NCBI RefSeq assembly: GCF_022376445.1
Contig: NW_025955038.1
Span: forward strand, 62,001 to 126,000
From: Fomitopsis serialis
Taxonomy: Eukaryota > Basidiomycota > Agaricomycetes > Polyporales > Fomitopsidaceae
Direction of reading: 5' to 3'
Length of the DNA: 64,000 nucleotides
Part shown: piece by piece, positions 10,480-22,963 of the stretch
Position numbering within the stretch: the first letter of the stretch is position 1
Layout of the letters: each line of letters begins with the position of its first letter
The notes under the pieces: model-generated
The model's input: only the letters and a program-made list of their open reading frames with translations
Told to the model about the DNA's origin: nothing
Databases searched by the model: none
Translations under genes and position numbers: made by a program

Positions 10480-13400
10480 ATGAATTCTTATCCCCCAGAA
10501 CTCCTCACGCAGCTTGCGCCCGTCATGTTCGTCGGCGGTCTTGACCCTCCTCCTACATCGGGCAAGACGACGGACCCCTTCGTGGTACTCTCACATCGCC
10601 TACGAGAGGCTTTGGCAAACCAGCGAAAGGTAGCGGTTTGGCAGCCAGAGAAGAAGAAGGCGTTCCAGGTCGTTCTGGTCGACAAGGTACGCTTGCTCTG
10701 TTGAATGAGTATTAAGTTAAAGGAGTACGTCGATGAGGGTCACTGGGTCATATCTCTCTACCGGGTGAGACCCCGGACGTACTTGCGCAGTTTACCGTCA
10801 AGCCTGTGGCTCCGCTCCCGCTCCCCTGGGACGGAGTGATCAACGGGGAAGGGCTTGAGCCCTGTTCTTGCTCTCGTGGCTTGTCTTGCGCATCGCTAGG
10901 AGCCTTCTCGCTCGCGTTCACTTTGGCCTGCTCGACTCTACGCGTCTGCACTGTTGCCAGACGATCGACTGGGGCACTATAGTGTCGTGATTGGTTTGTG
11001 AGACCGCCGGGTTCCACGCGACACTCAATTCAGTGTGCTGTGAGCTCGTCCTACACTGTCCCCATATCCGTGACGGTGTGATCAGCGAAGGCCAACTGCG
11101 TCGTACATAGGCAGTCGTGCAGTCTGTGACCGTATGTTGTTCGGTCATCATTTTGGTAGACGGGTGGAAGTATCGACTGTTTACAACGATTTGCGCACAG
11201 GACGTTCGATTTCCTCCTCGCAGACTTATTCCTCCAGAACACGCGGACTTCGCAAACGCTCACTCGCCTCTATCGCCCCTTACCCCGTCTTCACCGCTCT
11301 ACCCTGATGGTCTCATCGCGCCCATATGGATCCGCAAACACACGCGACTCGTTCCGTCTGTGTTTGTGGTATTCATGCGCCTCTTCGAGCATGCACCGAC
11401 GTCCCGTGCGCCCCTGGAGACCGCTGAAGAAGATCGCGAGCGAGACGCAGAGGAGCGACGACGGGACACGGAGCTATGTGCGGAGATCGCTGGGCGAAAG
11501 AAGGTTGTGAGTGAACGAGGCGTGAAGTTGACGGTGGTGCTACTGGCTAGCAGACGGCTGCTAGGTGCGTGAGCGAGCACTCAGTTTCTCTGCTGACCTC
11601 ACATTTTACGCCGTAGATGACCCTTCCCTGGACGGTCGCCTCACCTATATCCGCCGACAAAGTGGGCTTGACCCTCGTGCCGCCCTGTTTGTCCTCTCCC
11701 CCGTCTCACAGTCCGAGATCGGCGACTTCGTGCACAGGTACGCTTGCCTTGCCATCTCCACCACGACGGGCTGCTTCACCGGGTGCACAATAGTCTGCAA
11801 GAAGCTCTTTATGAACCCGCGATCGAGTACTACACGAACCACTCAAAGCGCGTACGCCGGAAACGCAATCGGCACTCGCAGGCTGCCTCTTCCTACCCGG
11901 TCACGCAGCCCATTGGAAGTGCGCCGAGTAGACCACTCAGACCGGAAGGCTGGACGGTGCGGTACGAGTACAAGATGGCGTGCTTTGCGGAGTTCCGAGG
12001 CGAGGACGAGGTTGCGCTCAAGTACATATTCCGCTTCAACCTGCATGTCATAGAGTCTGATTGAGACGAAAGACATTACCAGGATGCCTATGCTAGCTTA
12101 GCGATCATGTTCGGGTCGACTGCTATCCTACCTCCGAGGACGAAGCGCTGGGCGGAGGCGAAGGTGCTCGCGGACTGTATCAACCTCAAGGTATGCAGTA
12201 TTCGGGAAGTCGCATCTCCGTCAGAGTTCATGGCCCCGTGCAGATCTGCAAACTTTACCTTTACAACAACGAGCACTCGCTCGCGTTAGGGCATCACAAC
12301 AGCCACATGCGCAAGTTCTCTGACTTCTCGCGCGGGTGGGGCATCGGCGAGGAGACGTTCGAGTATTGGAGCTGGCTCGCGCGACAGTATGGCTGGCCGC
12401 CCTATCTTCCGCCCAGTCCCACTGACTGAATCTGTCCACAGACATCGTGCCTTCGCCGAGCTCCTCGAACATGGGACACGCTCCACACTCAAGATCCCGA
12501 CGCATTTCTCGACCACCCCGTCCTCGCATGCGGCGGCAGCGGCAGCGGTACAGGCACTCGAGAGCGGGCAACGTGGGGTACTCGAGGTGGAGGCCATGCG
12601 TGCGCTCGGCCTGAATCCCAGTCAGGCTTTGCAGCATCCGGGTTTCTACTACTATATGTCAGCAAGATGTACGGAGAGGAGGAGGGAGCGCTTCCTGGGT
12701 GTTGCCCGATCTGAGGTGCGTCTGGACGGCACGAAGGTGCGGCATTGGGTCACGGATTCTGATTGCAGGCGGAGGGAGAGGCAACGACGGCGCCCCCTCC
12801 TGGGTTCAATAATGAACAGAAGGTCGATCATCTCGCGCTCATACTCGAGGTGAGACACATCGAGAGCTTCACGGGAACATCGACTAAGTAGGTTACAATA
12901 GCTCTACACCCGGGCATACGACCTATTCAAAGCGTACACACCAAAAGACGCGCATGGTCACGGCCGACTGACACTTTGGATCGCATACCGAATTGCGCAG
13001 ACTTACTATGAGTCTGGCAAGTTCGACCTCGCCGTGCGGTACGCATTCCTCCTTTTGCCTCCTTACTCTCTTCCGCCAGCAGTAGCTAACACACGAGGTC
13101 CACACAGATTCTTCGAACGGATCGCGAAGACGTACCGGCGCGAGCAGTGGGAGTCATTGTTGCGCCCACTGCTCACCACGTGGTATTCGTGTACGCAGCA
13201 GATGGGTGATATGGAGCTGAGTGTGCGGCTGCTGTTTGAAATGCTTGGGCATGGTATGACTACGAGACGTCTTCTGTTCGTCTGGCTGACTATTGCGCTG
13301 CCATCTGGGTAGGTCTGAAGACGCAGGACGACGACGAAGACTCTACGCAGGAGGACCTGTTGGCGGTCTTGAAGGTATTTGCTATCGTGATCTGTGTCCA

Positions 13401-15663
13401 TTGCTGCGTTGACAAATGACATCGTAGAGCTCTGTTCCGTCATCTACAGAAGCATTGGTGATAGATCATTCGGAGTCTGAACCTATATGTATGTCTTTCG
13501 ATTGGGAAAGAGCCTTGTTGTTAACAGCTCCTGCTAGTGGATTCGTGCGCGGTCTTCTGGCGGTCGGACGTTCTAGTAGGCGAGCCCGTTGCATTCCAGC
13601 TCTCAGTAATGTCGAGAACGGCGGTGTCACTGCGTTCTTTAACGTTCACATCGCTCGTCATACACATGTCGGGAGAGATGCCGACTCTCATTGTGCGCAA
13701 CTCGGCTATGGACCCCTCTGGAGAGTTGCTGCCTGTACAGAAGGTGGACTTGGGACATATCACTCCCCAGGATGAAGACAGTAGGGATGTCGAAGGACCG
13801 CTCAGGTTCGGCGTCGGGGGCACGATCGTCTTCTGTGGTACTGTGTCATGCGAGGTGCCGGCGACCGTCAAGGTGGAGGATATACACATATAAAATGTCT
13901 TGATACACGCTTACGCAAGGGAACAGATCGAGAGACTCGTGTTGACACTGAAGGAAGGCAATTGGAACATACAGATTCCCCTGTACCCTGCGAACACCAA
14001 ACACGGTGGCGCGCCTTACCCACGATGGATTAGCAGTTTCGACCCGCTCACATACATCCCGGTGCGGAGAGACCAACACTCGTCTGTCGTGTAAGCACTC
14101 CTGTCGCTCTGGATTCGGCTTGCAGCGCTGACTACTGATTGCCAGTGTCCGACATCGTCCGCATAAGGTGCAAGTATCTGTAACATACAATGCACCTGCA
14201 TACATTGGTGAAGAGTTCCCTATCACCATTGACGTGAGCAACCAAGACGACAAGGAAATGGAGATGGTCGTGGATGCTCTACTGCAGCCCACCGAATTCG
14301 ATGAGCTCGGTATGGCGGCTGCGTTCGCATGTAGATCACAGACTGATCCGTGTTGCAGGGGAGAACTACATTCGCATGGGCGACGAGAAGTCGACGAGTT
14401 TGATCAAGGGTGTTCCGCTGGGCACTATCGCTCCCGGTGTCAGCACATCCGTTACGCTTTACCTCTCCAGTGTAGGCGCTGTATACGACAGGGTCATCGA
14501 CATCTCCGTTCAGTCACACCGAGAGGTGCCACCTAGCGGCCACGAACCAGAAAGCCCTCAGTCGCCCAAGAGCCCCACCCTGTCGAGAACAGACCGGGAC
14601 GAGACGATTCGGACGCTGGCTGTGCCTGCGGTCCAGCCGATCAGCGTTGAGCAGCACGCGGTGTACAGGAGATCGTTGAAAACAAAACCTGGCCTTGCAG
14701 ACCTTATGACGTATGAGGATGGGTATTGGGACGACGGGGACATGGGTGAGGCGATTGTCACCACTGTCATGGCCTGCGCCGCGCCATCAGGGATCGTGGT
14801 CGACTCCATCAAGCTCGTCAGACAGGTGTGTTGTCCCATACATGTATGTATTGCGGGCCTGACAGTTGGGTGCTAGGATGGCCGGCACGCTAAAATTGTG
14901 GACAACTCGCTTGATCAGGTCATGGACGATTTTCTGACAGGTATTGGTTCATTCTGATGCGCCGTGGTTATACTGACATTGAGCCGTGCCCCAGAATGGC
15001 TAGCGGGAGATGAGTTCTGCGATCGATGCAGGATAACCTTGGCTACGAAAGACGATCTCTCAGAGGGGCAAGACATCCCTGCGCCCGGCTCGTACGAACT
15101 CACATGGAGAAGGTACATCTTACGCATGTCCTTACGTTCGTGGCGGCTGAACACCCACGACTTGCAGAATCCTCCCGGACGGCGGCTACAGCACGTCTGC
15201 AACCACCCAACTCTCGCTGCCCACGTTGCGCCCGCCGCGAGACGGCCTTGTCGCGCTGCTCGACGTGCCGCCCATCGCGAAGCTGCACAAGCCCTTCACG
15301 CTCCGCCTCGTCATCCGCAACCGGCAGCCGACGCGCTCCGCGAACGTCGTCGTCCACCTCGAGACGGACAATAGCGACGCGTTCGTCCTCGCTGGCCTGC
15401 GCAATGGCAGGTTGCCGATCCTGCTGCCCGGTGCGGAGGAGACGGTGTTGTGGAAGCTCGTGCCGGTCGAGTGTGGGTTCGTGCGGATCCCGCGAATGAA
15501 GGTATCGGATCGGAGGACAGACCCGGGCACAGAGGGTGAGCTGCAGGAGCGGATCATACGGATTGTGGACGTGCGTGCGGACGAGAGAAGGGAGGTGCAG
15601 GAGGATGGCGGGGTGGAGGAAGTTCCACTGCCGGTGGATCCCGTGGTTCTCGTGCTACCATGA
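10480..15663 (+). CDS. TRAPPC11: TRAPP complex subunit TRAPPC11 (foie gras / gryzun domains)
   Basis: Large subunit of the TRAPP tethering complex, which works in ER-Golgi trafficking and autophagy and is absent from baker's yeast but kept in many fungi. Exon 1 encodes MNSYPPELLTQLAPV..HRLREALANQRKVAVWQPEKK. After a 514 bp intron (10687-11200) come FPPRRLIPPEH..PDGLIAPIWIRKH, then SPVSQSEIGDF, the foie-gras-type region (YQDAYASLAIMF, WAEAKVLADCINLKI, HPGFYYYMSARCTERRR at about 12630-12690), and a long beta-rich gryzun-like C-terminus ending PVVLVLP at the stop 15661-15663. Many introns of 50-70 bp separate the exons, and those checked are in phase. ATG 10480 is the first methionine in frame. 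No lesion was noticed in the exons examined. Confidence 0.9.
10687..11200 (+). other. Unusually long first intron of TRAPPC11
   Basis: A GTACGC donor follows the VDK codons and a GCGCACAG acceptor precedes GACGTTCG. At 514 bp it is about nine times the usual intron length in this window. No transposon ends or target duplication were found inside it. Confidence 0.75.
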
Positions 15664-16225
15664 TGTTTGTGTATTGCGTGCTGCTATGATGGGTGCAATC
15701 GTATGGTGTACGAGAAGAGTACGACGAACCAACAAAACTCCAGACAATCTCGAGACGATCACGCGGAAACTGCAATCCACTTCAAGTCTCATCTGGTTTG
15801 CTCGACACCGTCATCACTCCTCTCATCCTCCTCCACGCTTGAACTACTCACGAAACGCGACACTACAACTCGTCGACATTAATTTATATCCGCGAGCAAA
15901 TTCAGCTCCGTGTAGGCGGCGAGTCAGAACGCACTTCGAACCGCAGACCTCCGCTGGCACGCTTACAGAGCTGGTTCTACTGATCAGACTCTATTGACAG
16001 CTTGCGCTCAATACCACACAGCATTGGGGGTCGACTCTTTCGCACCGCCACTGGATGAGACTTGTAAAACCAGTGAACATTTGACCACAGGTCTTCGGAT
16101 ATTTGTACTTTCCTTTCTCGGAAAGATATGCAAGATAGACACAAGCGCCTGCCCATCTACTCCTTGCTCTCTGCGTACTCGCTGCCCGTGCTGTCGTCTT
16201 CGCTTTCATCAAGTGCTTTTGAACC
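15664..16225. other. Intergenic between TRAPPC11 and Hub1
   Basis: TRAPPC11 3' flank and Hub1 promoter; no other gene is seen. Confidence 0.5.
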
Positions 16226-16697
16226 ATGGCTTTGATTGAAGTATGTGATCTGCTTTCTGTGCTTGTTGAGTCTTGGTGCTGATGGCTGGATCGCTCTTCG
16301 CTTCTGCATGCCTCTTCATCGACTCGTCTGTGGCGTAAATCGAATCTTGCACCCGGATCGCTAGGTTATTGCTAATGACCGTCTCGGCCGCAAAGGTGTG
16401 TGTGTTACTTTATTTCTTTATCCTGAAAACCCATTGACTGTTTGTATTCCAGTTCGTGTGAAGTGCAGTCCAGACGATACCGTCGGCGACCTGAAGAAGC
16501 TCATCGGTGCTCAGACCGGCACGGATCACACGAAGATCCAGCTCAAGAAATGGTGCGCCTACCGTACTATATCTACCCTGCATTGACTTCTAAGCTGATG
16601 GACAATGCCCTGCGACCGCAGGTACACGATCTACAAGGACCACATCACGCTCGCGGACTACGAGATTCACGACGGCATGAGTCTGGAGATGTACTAG
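16226..16697 (+). CDS. HUB1: Ubiquitin-like modifier Hub1/UBL5
   Basis: A 73-residue ubiquitin-like protein that binds spliceosome components non-covalently and modulates splicing in the nucleus. Four small exons (16226-16240, 16365-16395, 16453-16552, 16622-16697) encode [45 protein letters not shown] and [13 protein letters not shown], matching the family across its whole length. As in other Hub1 proteins there is no C-terminal Gly-Gly; the chain ends in a single Tyr. The first exon is only 15 bases. Family and start are secure because every exon joins in phase to the conserved sequence. Confidence 0.96.
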
Positions 16698-16946
16698 CTT
16701 CGCCCCGTTCCGCCGTCCCTTGGATCCGCATCGCGATCCGTTCCCTTACGTTGCAAACTCGAGGCTATCTAAAGTCATAAAGATGTGGCGCGGTGCCCCG
16801 CCGCGCATGTATGTACGAGTAGGAGGAATGTGATATTTTGTTCTCCATGGACTCTGGTGAGCTCGCTCCGTATTAATGGCAAGAAAGATCGCGTCGTCAT
16901 TCTGTTGTACAATCTTCGCCATCCCCATCCGTGCATTCTTTGGACC

Positions 16947-19112
16947 CTACCCTTTCCACAACCTACATCCGCTCTTGTCCAACGCCTTCTTGACCCTGCT
17001 CTCGCGCCGATTTGGGGCCAATGCAAGGCACGATGGTTCGTTCTCAGGCTGCTCGATCCATAAGTGATGTGGAATAGGGGGGTCCGCCGAGGAAAGCAGA
17101 GTGGCGAGCTTCTCGATGCCTTTGCGGTCCGCTACCTACCACCGAGTGTCAGAGAATGTAGAGTGTGCGAGTCACGACTAAATAACCTGAAGGACAGCCT
17201 GTAAGATGATGCAGATGATAAGTCGGCGTGACTTCAGTATGCACGGAGACGACGGCACGGGGCTGCCTCGATCCACTGGCTCGATGAATGGCTCGCTTAC
17301 CTTTCGCATGTTCTTCAGATCGTCAAGGTATGCTCTGGTCTCAGGGAGATCGCGCGTCTCGTGTAACACCTGTTGTACAAATGTCCATCCATGTCGGTAG
17401 AGATAGGGTAGAACAGTCGCGAACTCACGGCAGCCGTAGCATGGGCTGTCTGGGCCATCAGTGGACCAACGCCCCATCCTGGAGTCTAGTGGACGCCATT
17501 GCCATCAGGATGTACGTGTCGATGTGACGTTCAAGTGGGACGGGATGGTTCGAGCGTATCCAAGATGAATGCAGAATGTCAGTAGTGTCGACGCATGGGA
17601 AGAAAAAACACACAGCACCGACATCAAGCAAGTCCCGTCTCACGACGATCTGCATGACCAACGACTGAGACTGTGGTGCGGCCTTTTCTGCCGTAGTTGG
17701 TCCGTGGTCAGCGCTGTTGTCTGGGAGCCTCGAACAAACCACGTCAGGCTGGATGTTGATGATTGGTACCACCGTGAAGACCTCACCTTTGTTCGCTACT
17801 TGCGAGGAGTCTTCTGACGACATGAGCCGCGACCTTCGGAAATGTATATGGTTTGGAGATTCGCGTCGGACAGACTTTGACAGCGTCTGGCAGAAGCCTC
17901 GACTCAGAAGTGACCCAGTTGGAGGTGCCAGACCCGATTTCCTGTTTGTTCTTTTGTGTTGAGTTTCAAGCGATTCCAACGACGATACTCGTTCCGTCAG
18001 TAGAGCTGCGAACAGAACGATCGACTCGGAACGATCATCGTGATGCGCGAGGAGGAGGACCGGTTGAGCGTCTGGTAAGATTCCGATCTCACCGACGCCA
18101 CCATTTGATGTACGGGATGAGCAAGGCCTGGGTATTCATTACAAGACAAAAAACAATTGGTCTACAGCGGTCCTTCGTAGTCGTATCATCAGTACAATCA
18201 ATCAACCATCTTGCCTCGTCGTCACTCCTAGACGAATGTGGTGTAGTACTGGGGCCGTCAGCGTTGAAATTTCCATGGTGATCGTTCAGGATATTTCGAA
18301 GACTCGCTCAAAACAAACACAGGAATTGTTGTTCCGTCCCTGCCTTTATCAATCACGACAATTCCGTTCTCCCCGTGCAACTCCTGGCCCTGGAATTCTG
18401 TCGTTGCCGTATTTCGGTTAACGCCACGCCCGACATCGACGTCACCCAAAGGAACAGGCTCATCAATTCTGGTATCCGAAGAAATCATCAGCTCCTCAAT
18501 ACTGCATGGAGTGTGATCTGGATCGACGTACATAGGGATGGAACGCAGTACTTGCAGTTCATCCAGCATGGAGTCCAGTTCCGCAGCACACTTGTCCCAC
18601 CAATGTTTTCTTCTCCAAGTAGCCGTGTTCGTCGTGACGTATTTGTCAAGCTTCATGTACTCGCTGTTATTTACCACCAAGGAAATCTCCTTTCCGATCG
18701 TCAGGTAAGCCTTGAGGATGCTGCGGAGGTACGCCCTGGTCACATAGAAGTCCCGACTCGGCAGCTGCAGGCCGATAGTGCCTCGGAGGACGGGGAGCAT
18801 GTCGCGACCGATGTCCGCGATCTTGTGTGGATACAATTGAGACAGATATGTGCCGGTGACTTCGAGGAGGCACATCTTGTACTGGTTGCCTACGTGGTGA
18901 TCTGGAACAAACGCGAAAGGCTTGCGCAGGCTGAGGCTGTGCATGCGCCCCCAGCGTCCCACCCAGTTGTTGTACTTATGGCCTCAAGCCTTCTATACTT
19001 ACATGAGCGTCAGCGACTCCGTCAACGATGCACCACAGACATCATACTCCACGCGCAAAGGCCTCAGAAGCGTCGCTGAAATGCCTCGCACGTGTCGGCG
19101 CAATTGCCGCAT
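16947..19112 (-). CDS. Conserved-looking hypothetical protein, multi-exon, function unknown
   Basis: Read from the minus strand; I do not recognise the family. A plausible start is ATG at 19112 (MRQLRRHVRGISATLLRPLR, then VEYDVCGASLTESLTL). A long exon at about 18988-18258 follows (GRWGRMHSLSLRKPFAFV, VGNQYKMCLLEVTGTYLSQL, YLRSILKAYLTIGKEISL), then exons near 17980-17500 and 17477-17290 (FVQQVLHETRDLPETRAYLD, DLKNMRK). The last exon reads DRKGIEKLATLLSSADPPIP..PNRRESRVKKALDK and stops at 16947. The last join (AAG to GTAGCGGAC) is in phase; the middle exon borders are uncertain. The charged, helix-rich composition and absence of membrane segments suggest a soluble protein. Confidence 0.55.
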
Positions 19113-19298
19113 GTCGGTCCGCACAAGTGCCTCAGTGGCAATACAAGGTTAATTGCATGGCACAGCGTTACATTGGCAAGCCCTCATACATCGTACACGT
19201 TTCCGACCATTGCAAAACTTGAAGAACACAGTACGACCTGGAATAGATGGCTCAGTGTGTTGGTCGAGGGATTGAGGAGTAGATGCACTGTACTTCGT

Positions 19299-19474
19299 TT
19301 ATTTCGCAGCGTTCGGGCAGCTCGCGCACTTGCAGGTGCCCTGGGCGCAGGCGCAGCTCGCAGCGGAGGAGCAAGAGCTACATGATAACGTAGCAGTCGT
19401 CAGCCATAGTCCCAACTATGCTCGACAAAGAACAAGTTGACTCACTCGCAGGTGCTCTGGCAGTTGCAGGCCAT
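19299..19474 (-). CDS. Metallothionein 1 (35 residues)
   Basis: Very small Cys-rich protein in two exons: 19474-19446 and 19377-19299. The intron 19445-19378 has a GTGAGT donor and TAG acceptor. The joined 36 codons start MACNCQSTCDSC and end CKCASCPNAAK. Nine of 35 residues are Cys, in C-x-C and C-x2-C spacing with no aromatic residues, as in fungal copper/cadmium metallothioneins that sequester metals in the cytosol. A TTATAA box lies 82 bp upstream. A paralog with the same intron position is at 46891-47050. Confidence 0.85.
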
Positions 19475-20884
19475 GTCGTTCTCAGTGGCTGTGTTGGTGG
19501 TAGAGGGATGACAGTTGCGAGTGGGATGGAGAACGAAGGGAGAGTGAGAGCGGGCTTATAAGTGAAGTCTGCGTACTGCCTAGGCTAGTCCAAGTCACGG
19601 CCTTGTCACTCCGTCGGAGACATGATGTCAAGCTGGCGTCGATAAGCCATGCGCATAAGGGTGCTCCTGCGTCTCTCCACGTTTGCAGAAACATCTTCGG
19701 TTCGTCGGGCGGATTGCTGCGACGCCCCTCAAGGCCTCATGTGCCGCTCATCTTGATCATGAGACGTATCAGCCTCCACAAGACAGGTTCGTTGCCTTAT
19801 GTGCCCTCGTGCTTCCCGATGATCCTCACAGGTGTCTCAGTAAAGTTGTCACTGGGCGAATACGACACAAGGAAAATTCAATACATATGGCATCCATCCT
19901 ACTAGAGTTGTGTCCACACCTTATTTGATATCCGTTCGGCGACCATTGACATGTTTCGCTGTACACATGTCAGCTGTATTCGCCCAGACATCCATGATTC
20001 CGCGTGTCTGTGCAAAAATGCCTCACACGAGGAACCATGCATTAGTCTTCTTGATCCTTCCATAGCGGTGTCGTACTGACCTTCTCACGACTTGAGTTTC
20101 GGGGCCCGGGCACAAGAGCCGTTCTGTACAGCGAACGCGGCATAGATTGCTATACAAGTCTCACCGTATGCTCGAACAGAAATTCCCTTCCTACAAGAAG
20201 TGATCTTCGTTCAGCTTCACCTGTCTAAGCACCAGCTAGTCGTGACCGCTGTTTACGTGGACCGAGGAACCTCACCAGAACAGTCTCCGGCCTGCTGATT
20301 GAATTCGTATGCAGTCCACGAACCTTCCTTGGTCCTTTTCATGCTTATGAGCTATTCGAGGATGTCGATAGAGTTCCACGGGATGCGCCATGTAGTAATT
20401 GTTCGTCGTCTCTAGGTCTGGCCCTGGCTAGAATACAGAGCACCCTGAGACTACCATGCGTGATCTTCGCCTGAACAAGCAGCATCTCCTGCCGTTCGGA
20501 ACAGGCCGTGTCATGTGTGCCTCGCAGCCTGAGACGCGTATAACGCGCAGATATCCGCACAGGCATCCGCACAGGCATCCTGCACTATAGAGGTTAGTCT
20601 CGCTACCCTGAGAACGATATCCCAGTTCCTGCATTACAGGTCCAGTCGCTCCAGAAGGGGAACGTGTGCACACGTTCGCCATGACACAATGGCGCCTTTA
20701 CGCATCGTTCGTTCGATTGGAGCAATCCGAACGCATGGTCGACTTATGCTAGCTTCGATCGCAACCATTTGGGAGAGCGCCGCGTCGAATCACAAGACAC
20801 TTGCCGTCTTGTATGGTCTGCAACGGAGACTAGCGTCGAATATCCGCCACAGATACGAGTTGTCTTGCACACCTTGAGACCTGA
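19475..20884. other. Intergenic
   Basis: Starts with the metallothionein promoter. The rest (about 1.3 kb) holds no gene I can support. The motif ggtctgcaacggagacta occurs at about 20815, just outside the edge of inverted duplication block A. Confidence 0.5.
19556..19561 (-). promoter_or_regulatory. TATA box of metallothionein 1
   Basis: TTATAA within the palindromic cttataag, 82-87 bp before the ATG at 19474. The second metallothionein has a TATA box at nearly the same distance. Confidence 0.5.
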
Positions 20885-21419
20885 CGGCCTGAATAGTTGG
20901 GTGCGACGAGGCAACAACGATAACGGAGAGGTTCTGAAGTGGGTCCGACACCATCAAGCTTTGCAAGAGTGCGGTAGCAATCCCACGTCTGTGATATGAC
21001 TTGTCGACAACAAGTTATGTGATCCAGCCTGCCTTCGCCGTTCCCAGCAAACCATCATGGCCGAGCTTGTGTGCCGGACAGCGCGAGCGATTTTATCACG
21101 GCGAGTAGTTCTTGATTCACTCACAGGATTTGTAGATGCTTGTTGTCGCAAATGCATGTCCGACCAATTTGTCGCCAGCACGGCACATCGCGAGAACCGT
21201 ATTAGCTGGATCGTCTGGTATCAACTGGTTCTTGAATTTTGCCACGTTCGATTTTACACGGTTCCCTGTTACACTCCTGTCAGCACTGTTCTGAGATACC
21301 GCTGAACACTCGCCAGGCTTCGAAAAAGGATGAACACTCATGGCACCCGGCGTCGTGACGACGAAGCCGAGTGTCTCCTCGCACGCTGAGACATGAGACG
21401 TCTCGGAAGCAGCAGGCAT
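20885..21419 (-). pseudogene. Truncated GNAT-family acetyltransferase copy
   Basis: Copy of the intact gene at 58083-59040. It starts at ATG 21419 (MPAASETSHVSACEETLGF) and keeps the first exon and intron region. The second exon has an in-frame TAA directly after GWIT, where the intact copy has a Gln codon. Homology ends near 20885, in the middle of the acetyltransferase domain, at the edge of the duplication. No C-terminal half is present. Confidence 0.8.
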
Positions 21420-21988
21420 GGCCGTTCGAGCCACGCAGAGCGATGGTGAGCTTGAATGGACTGTTAACGACAGGAAGTTGTGAGTTGTTACTGAGTAACA
21501 ACCACGGTCCTTGCCGCAATACTTGATTGAATTCGTTAAAACATTACCGGGATTGCCGACAGCATTAAATCCTCTCTGTCCTGGTTGAATGCTTATAGAA
21601 CACTGGATGTAGCGAGAGTAGTGCGTGGACTCGGCGACACAGCCAGTGTTCGGTCCTCCTGCATGATTGAGCGACTCAAAAAGAACGAGAACGCGATTTG
21701 GACAATGATCACGTGGTTCCGTTTAAGAGCCGCATCACTGTCAGTGTCCCGGAGTCTGTCCCTCCTCCTGCGTAGAGTCGACACCCGATGTGAAGGCTTG
21801 CGAAGAAAATCTCGAAGTATACATCATACTATGCAATGGAGTAAAACACTGACGATTTACTTTAAACAGGCGCGAGTCGCTGTATGGATTAACTGCGACT
21901 GGCACCGAACTGCGACTCGGAGGCAACACGGGCCTGGACAAGTTCTGCGGTCAGCGTAACGACTGGACACCGCCGCGGAATCCTCGAA
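21420..21988. other. Intergenic between truncated GNAT and BTB gene
   Basis: Divergent spacer that is homologous, with divergence, to 57498-58082 in block B. No gene supported. Confidence 0.5.
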
Positions 21989-22963
21989 ATGTCCCATCCA
22001 TGTGGATATGCACCGCAGGACGGACCACTATCAGCCACACTCGTAACTCCTGCATTCCCACCCTTCGACAGAGCAGACGCCGATCTCATTCTACGCACCG
22101 CCGACAATGTCGAGTTCCGCGTGCACAAGCTCACCATGCGCATGGCGTCCGAGATATTCGAAGAGATGTTCAGACTCGGATACGCCGCCGCACCGTCCGA
22201 AGACGATGCGTACGGGATACCTGTCGTGCGAGTCACCGAACACTCTTCGATCATTGACCCACTACTCCGGATTATATACCCAATACAAGACCCCGTGCTA
22301 GATGTCCCCACGACCGCCTGCGAAGTAATGCGCGCATCGCTCAAGTACGAGATGGAAGTAGCCATGACCTTTGCGCAGCGGGTGCTCATGGACCCCAAGG
22401 TTGCAGCCAAAGACCCACTGGCGGTCTACGCCGCTGCGTGCCAGATGCGGATGCCCAGCCTCGCTCTCGAGGCAGCCAAGCTCAGCCTACGCCACGACCG
22501 GATATTCCTGGCAGCCGCTGCGCCAATAGGACTGGACAGTCTCCCTGCCACCATCCTCTTTGCGCTCATGCAGTATCGCGAGAAGTGCAAGGCCGTCGTG
22601 CAACGCTTCGTACAGGATGACCGGGTGTGGAAGAGCTGGAGCGGATTCCGGCACTTTCTCTGTGGGATCTGCGATCCTCGTCCGATCAACGACGACAGGC
22701 CGCCGCGTGAAGGCGCCGTCATACTGGATGTCGAGCACCTTCGCGTCGTGCTGCGCGACCTGCTGTGCAGTATGCCTGGGCCCGTGCCCGACATAGGCGA
22801 GGTCTTGCTCTCGTCGATGTTGTTGATGGCCGGCTCGCGGGAGATAACCAAGTGTGTGTCGTGCCGCATGTCTATCGTCAGAGACGTGCGGGAACTTCAC
22901 GCGGAGATCTTGGCAGAGATCCAGCGTTCTGTGGCGATGGTCAGTAGGCTCGGCTCTTTCTAG
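21989..22963 (+). CDS. BTB/POZ domain protein, copy A (3' end altered)
   Basis: Intronless 324-residue protein. The BTB/POZ fold spans residues about 25-130 (DADLILRTADNVEFRVHKLT, SEIFEEMFRLGY, PLLRIIYP). It belongs to the large Agaricomycete group of stand-alone BTB proteins, which mediate protein-protein contacts, possibly as cullin-3 adaptors; the partner is unknown. Compared with copy B the frame is intact through the middle, but one base (T) is missing near 22948. The protein therefore ends MVSRLGSF at TAG 22961, where copy B reads on for about 15 more residues (to KLDLVL). The lost tail is short, so this copy may still work. Confidence 0.85.
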   Translation: MSHPCGYAPQDGPLSATLVTPAFPPFDRADADLILRTADNVEFRVHKLTMRMASEIFEEMFRLGYAAAPSEDDAYGIPVVRVTEHSSIIDPLLRIIYPIQDPVLDVPTTACEVMRASLKYEMEVAMTFAQRVLMDPKVAAKDPLAVYAAACQMRMPSLALEAAKLSLRHDRIFLAAAAPIGLDSLPATILFALMQYREKCKAVVQRFVQDDRVWKSWSGFRHFLCGICDPRPINDDRPPREGAVILDVEHLRVVLRDLLCSMPGPVPDIGEVLLSSMLLMAGSREITKCVSCRMSIVRDVRELHAEILAEIQRSVAMVSRLGSF

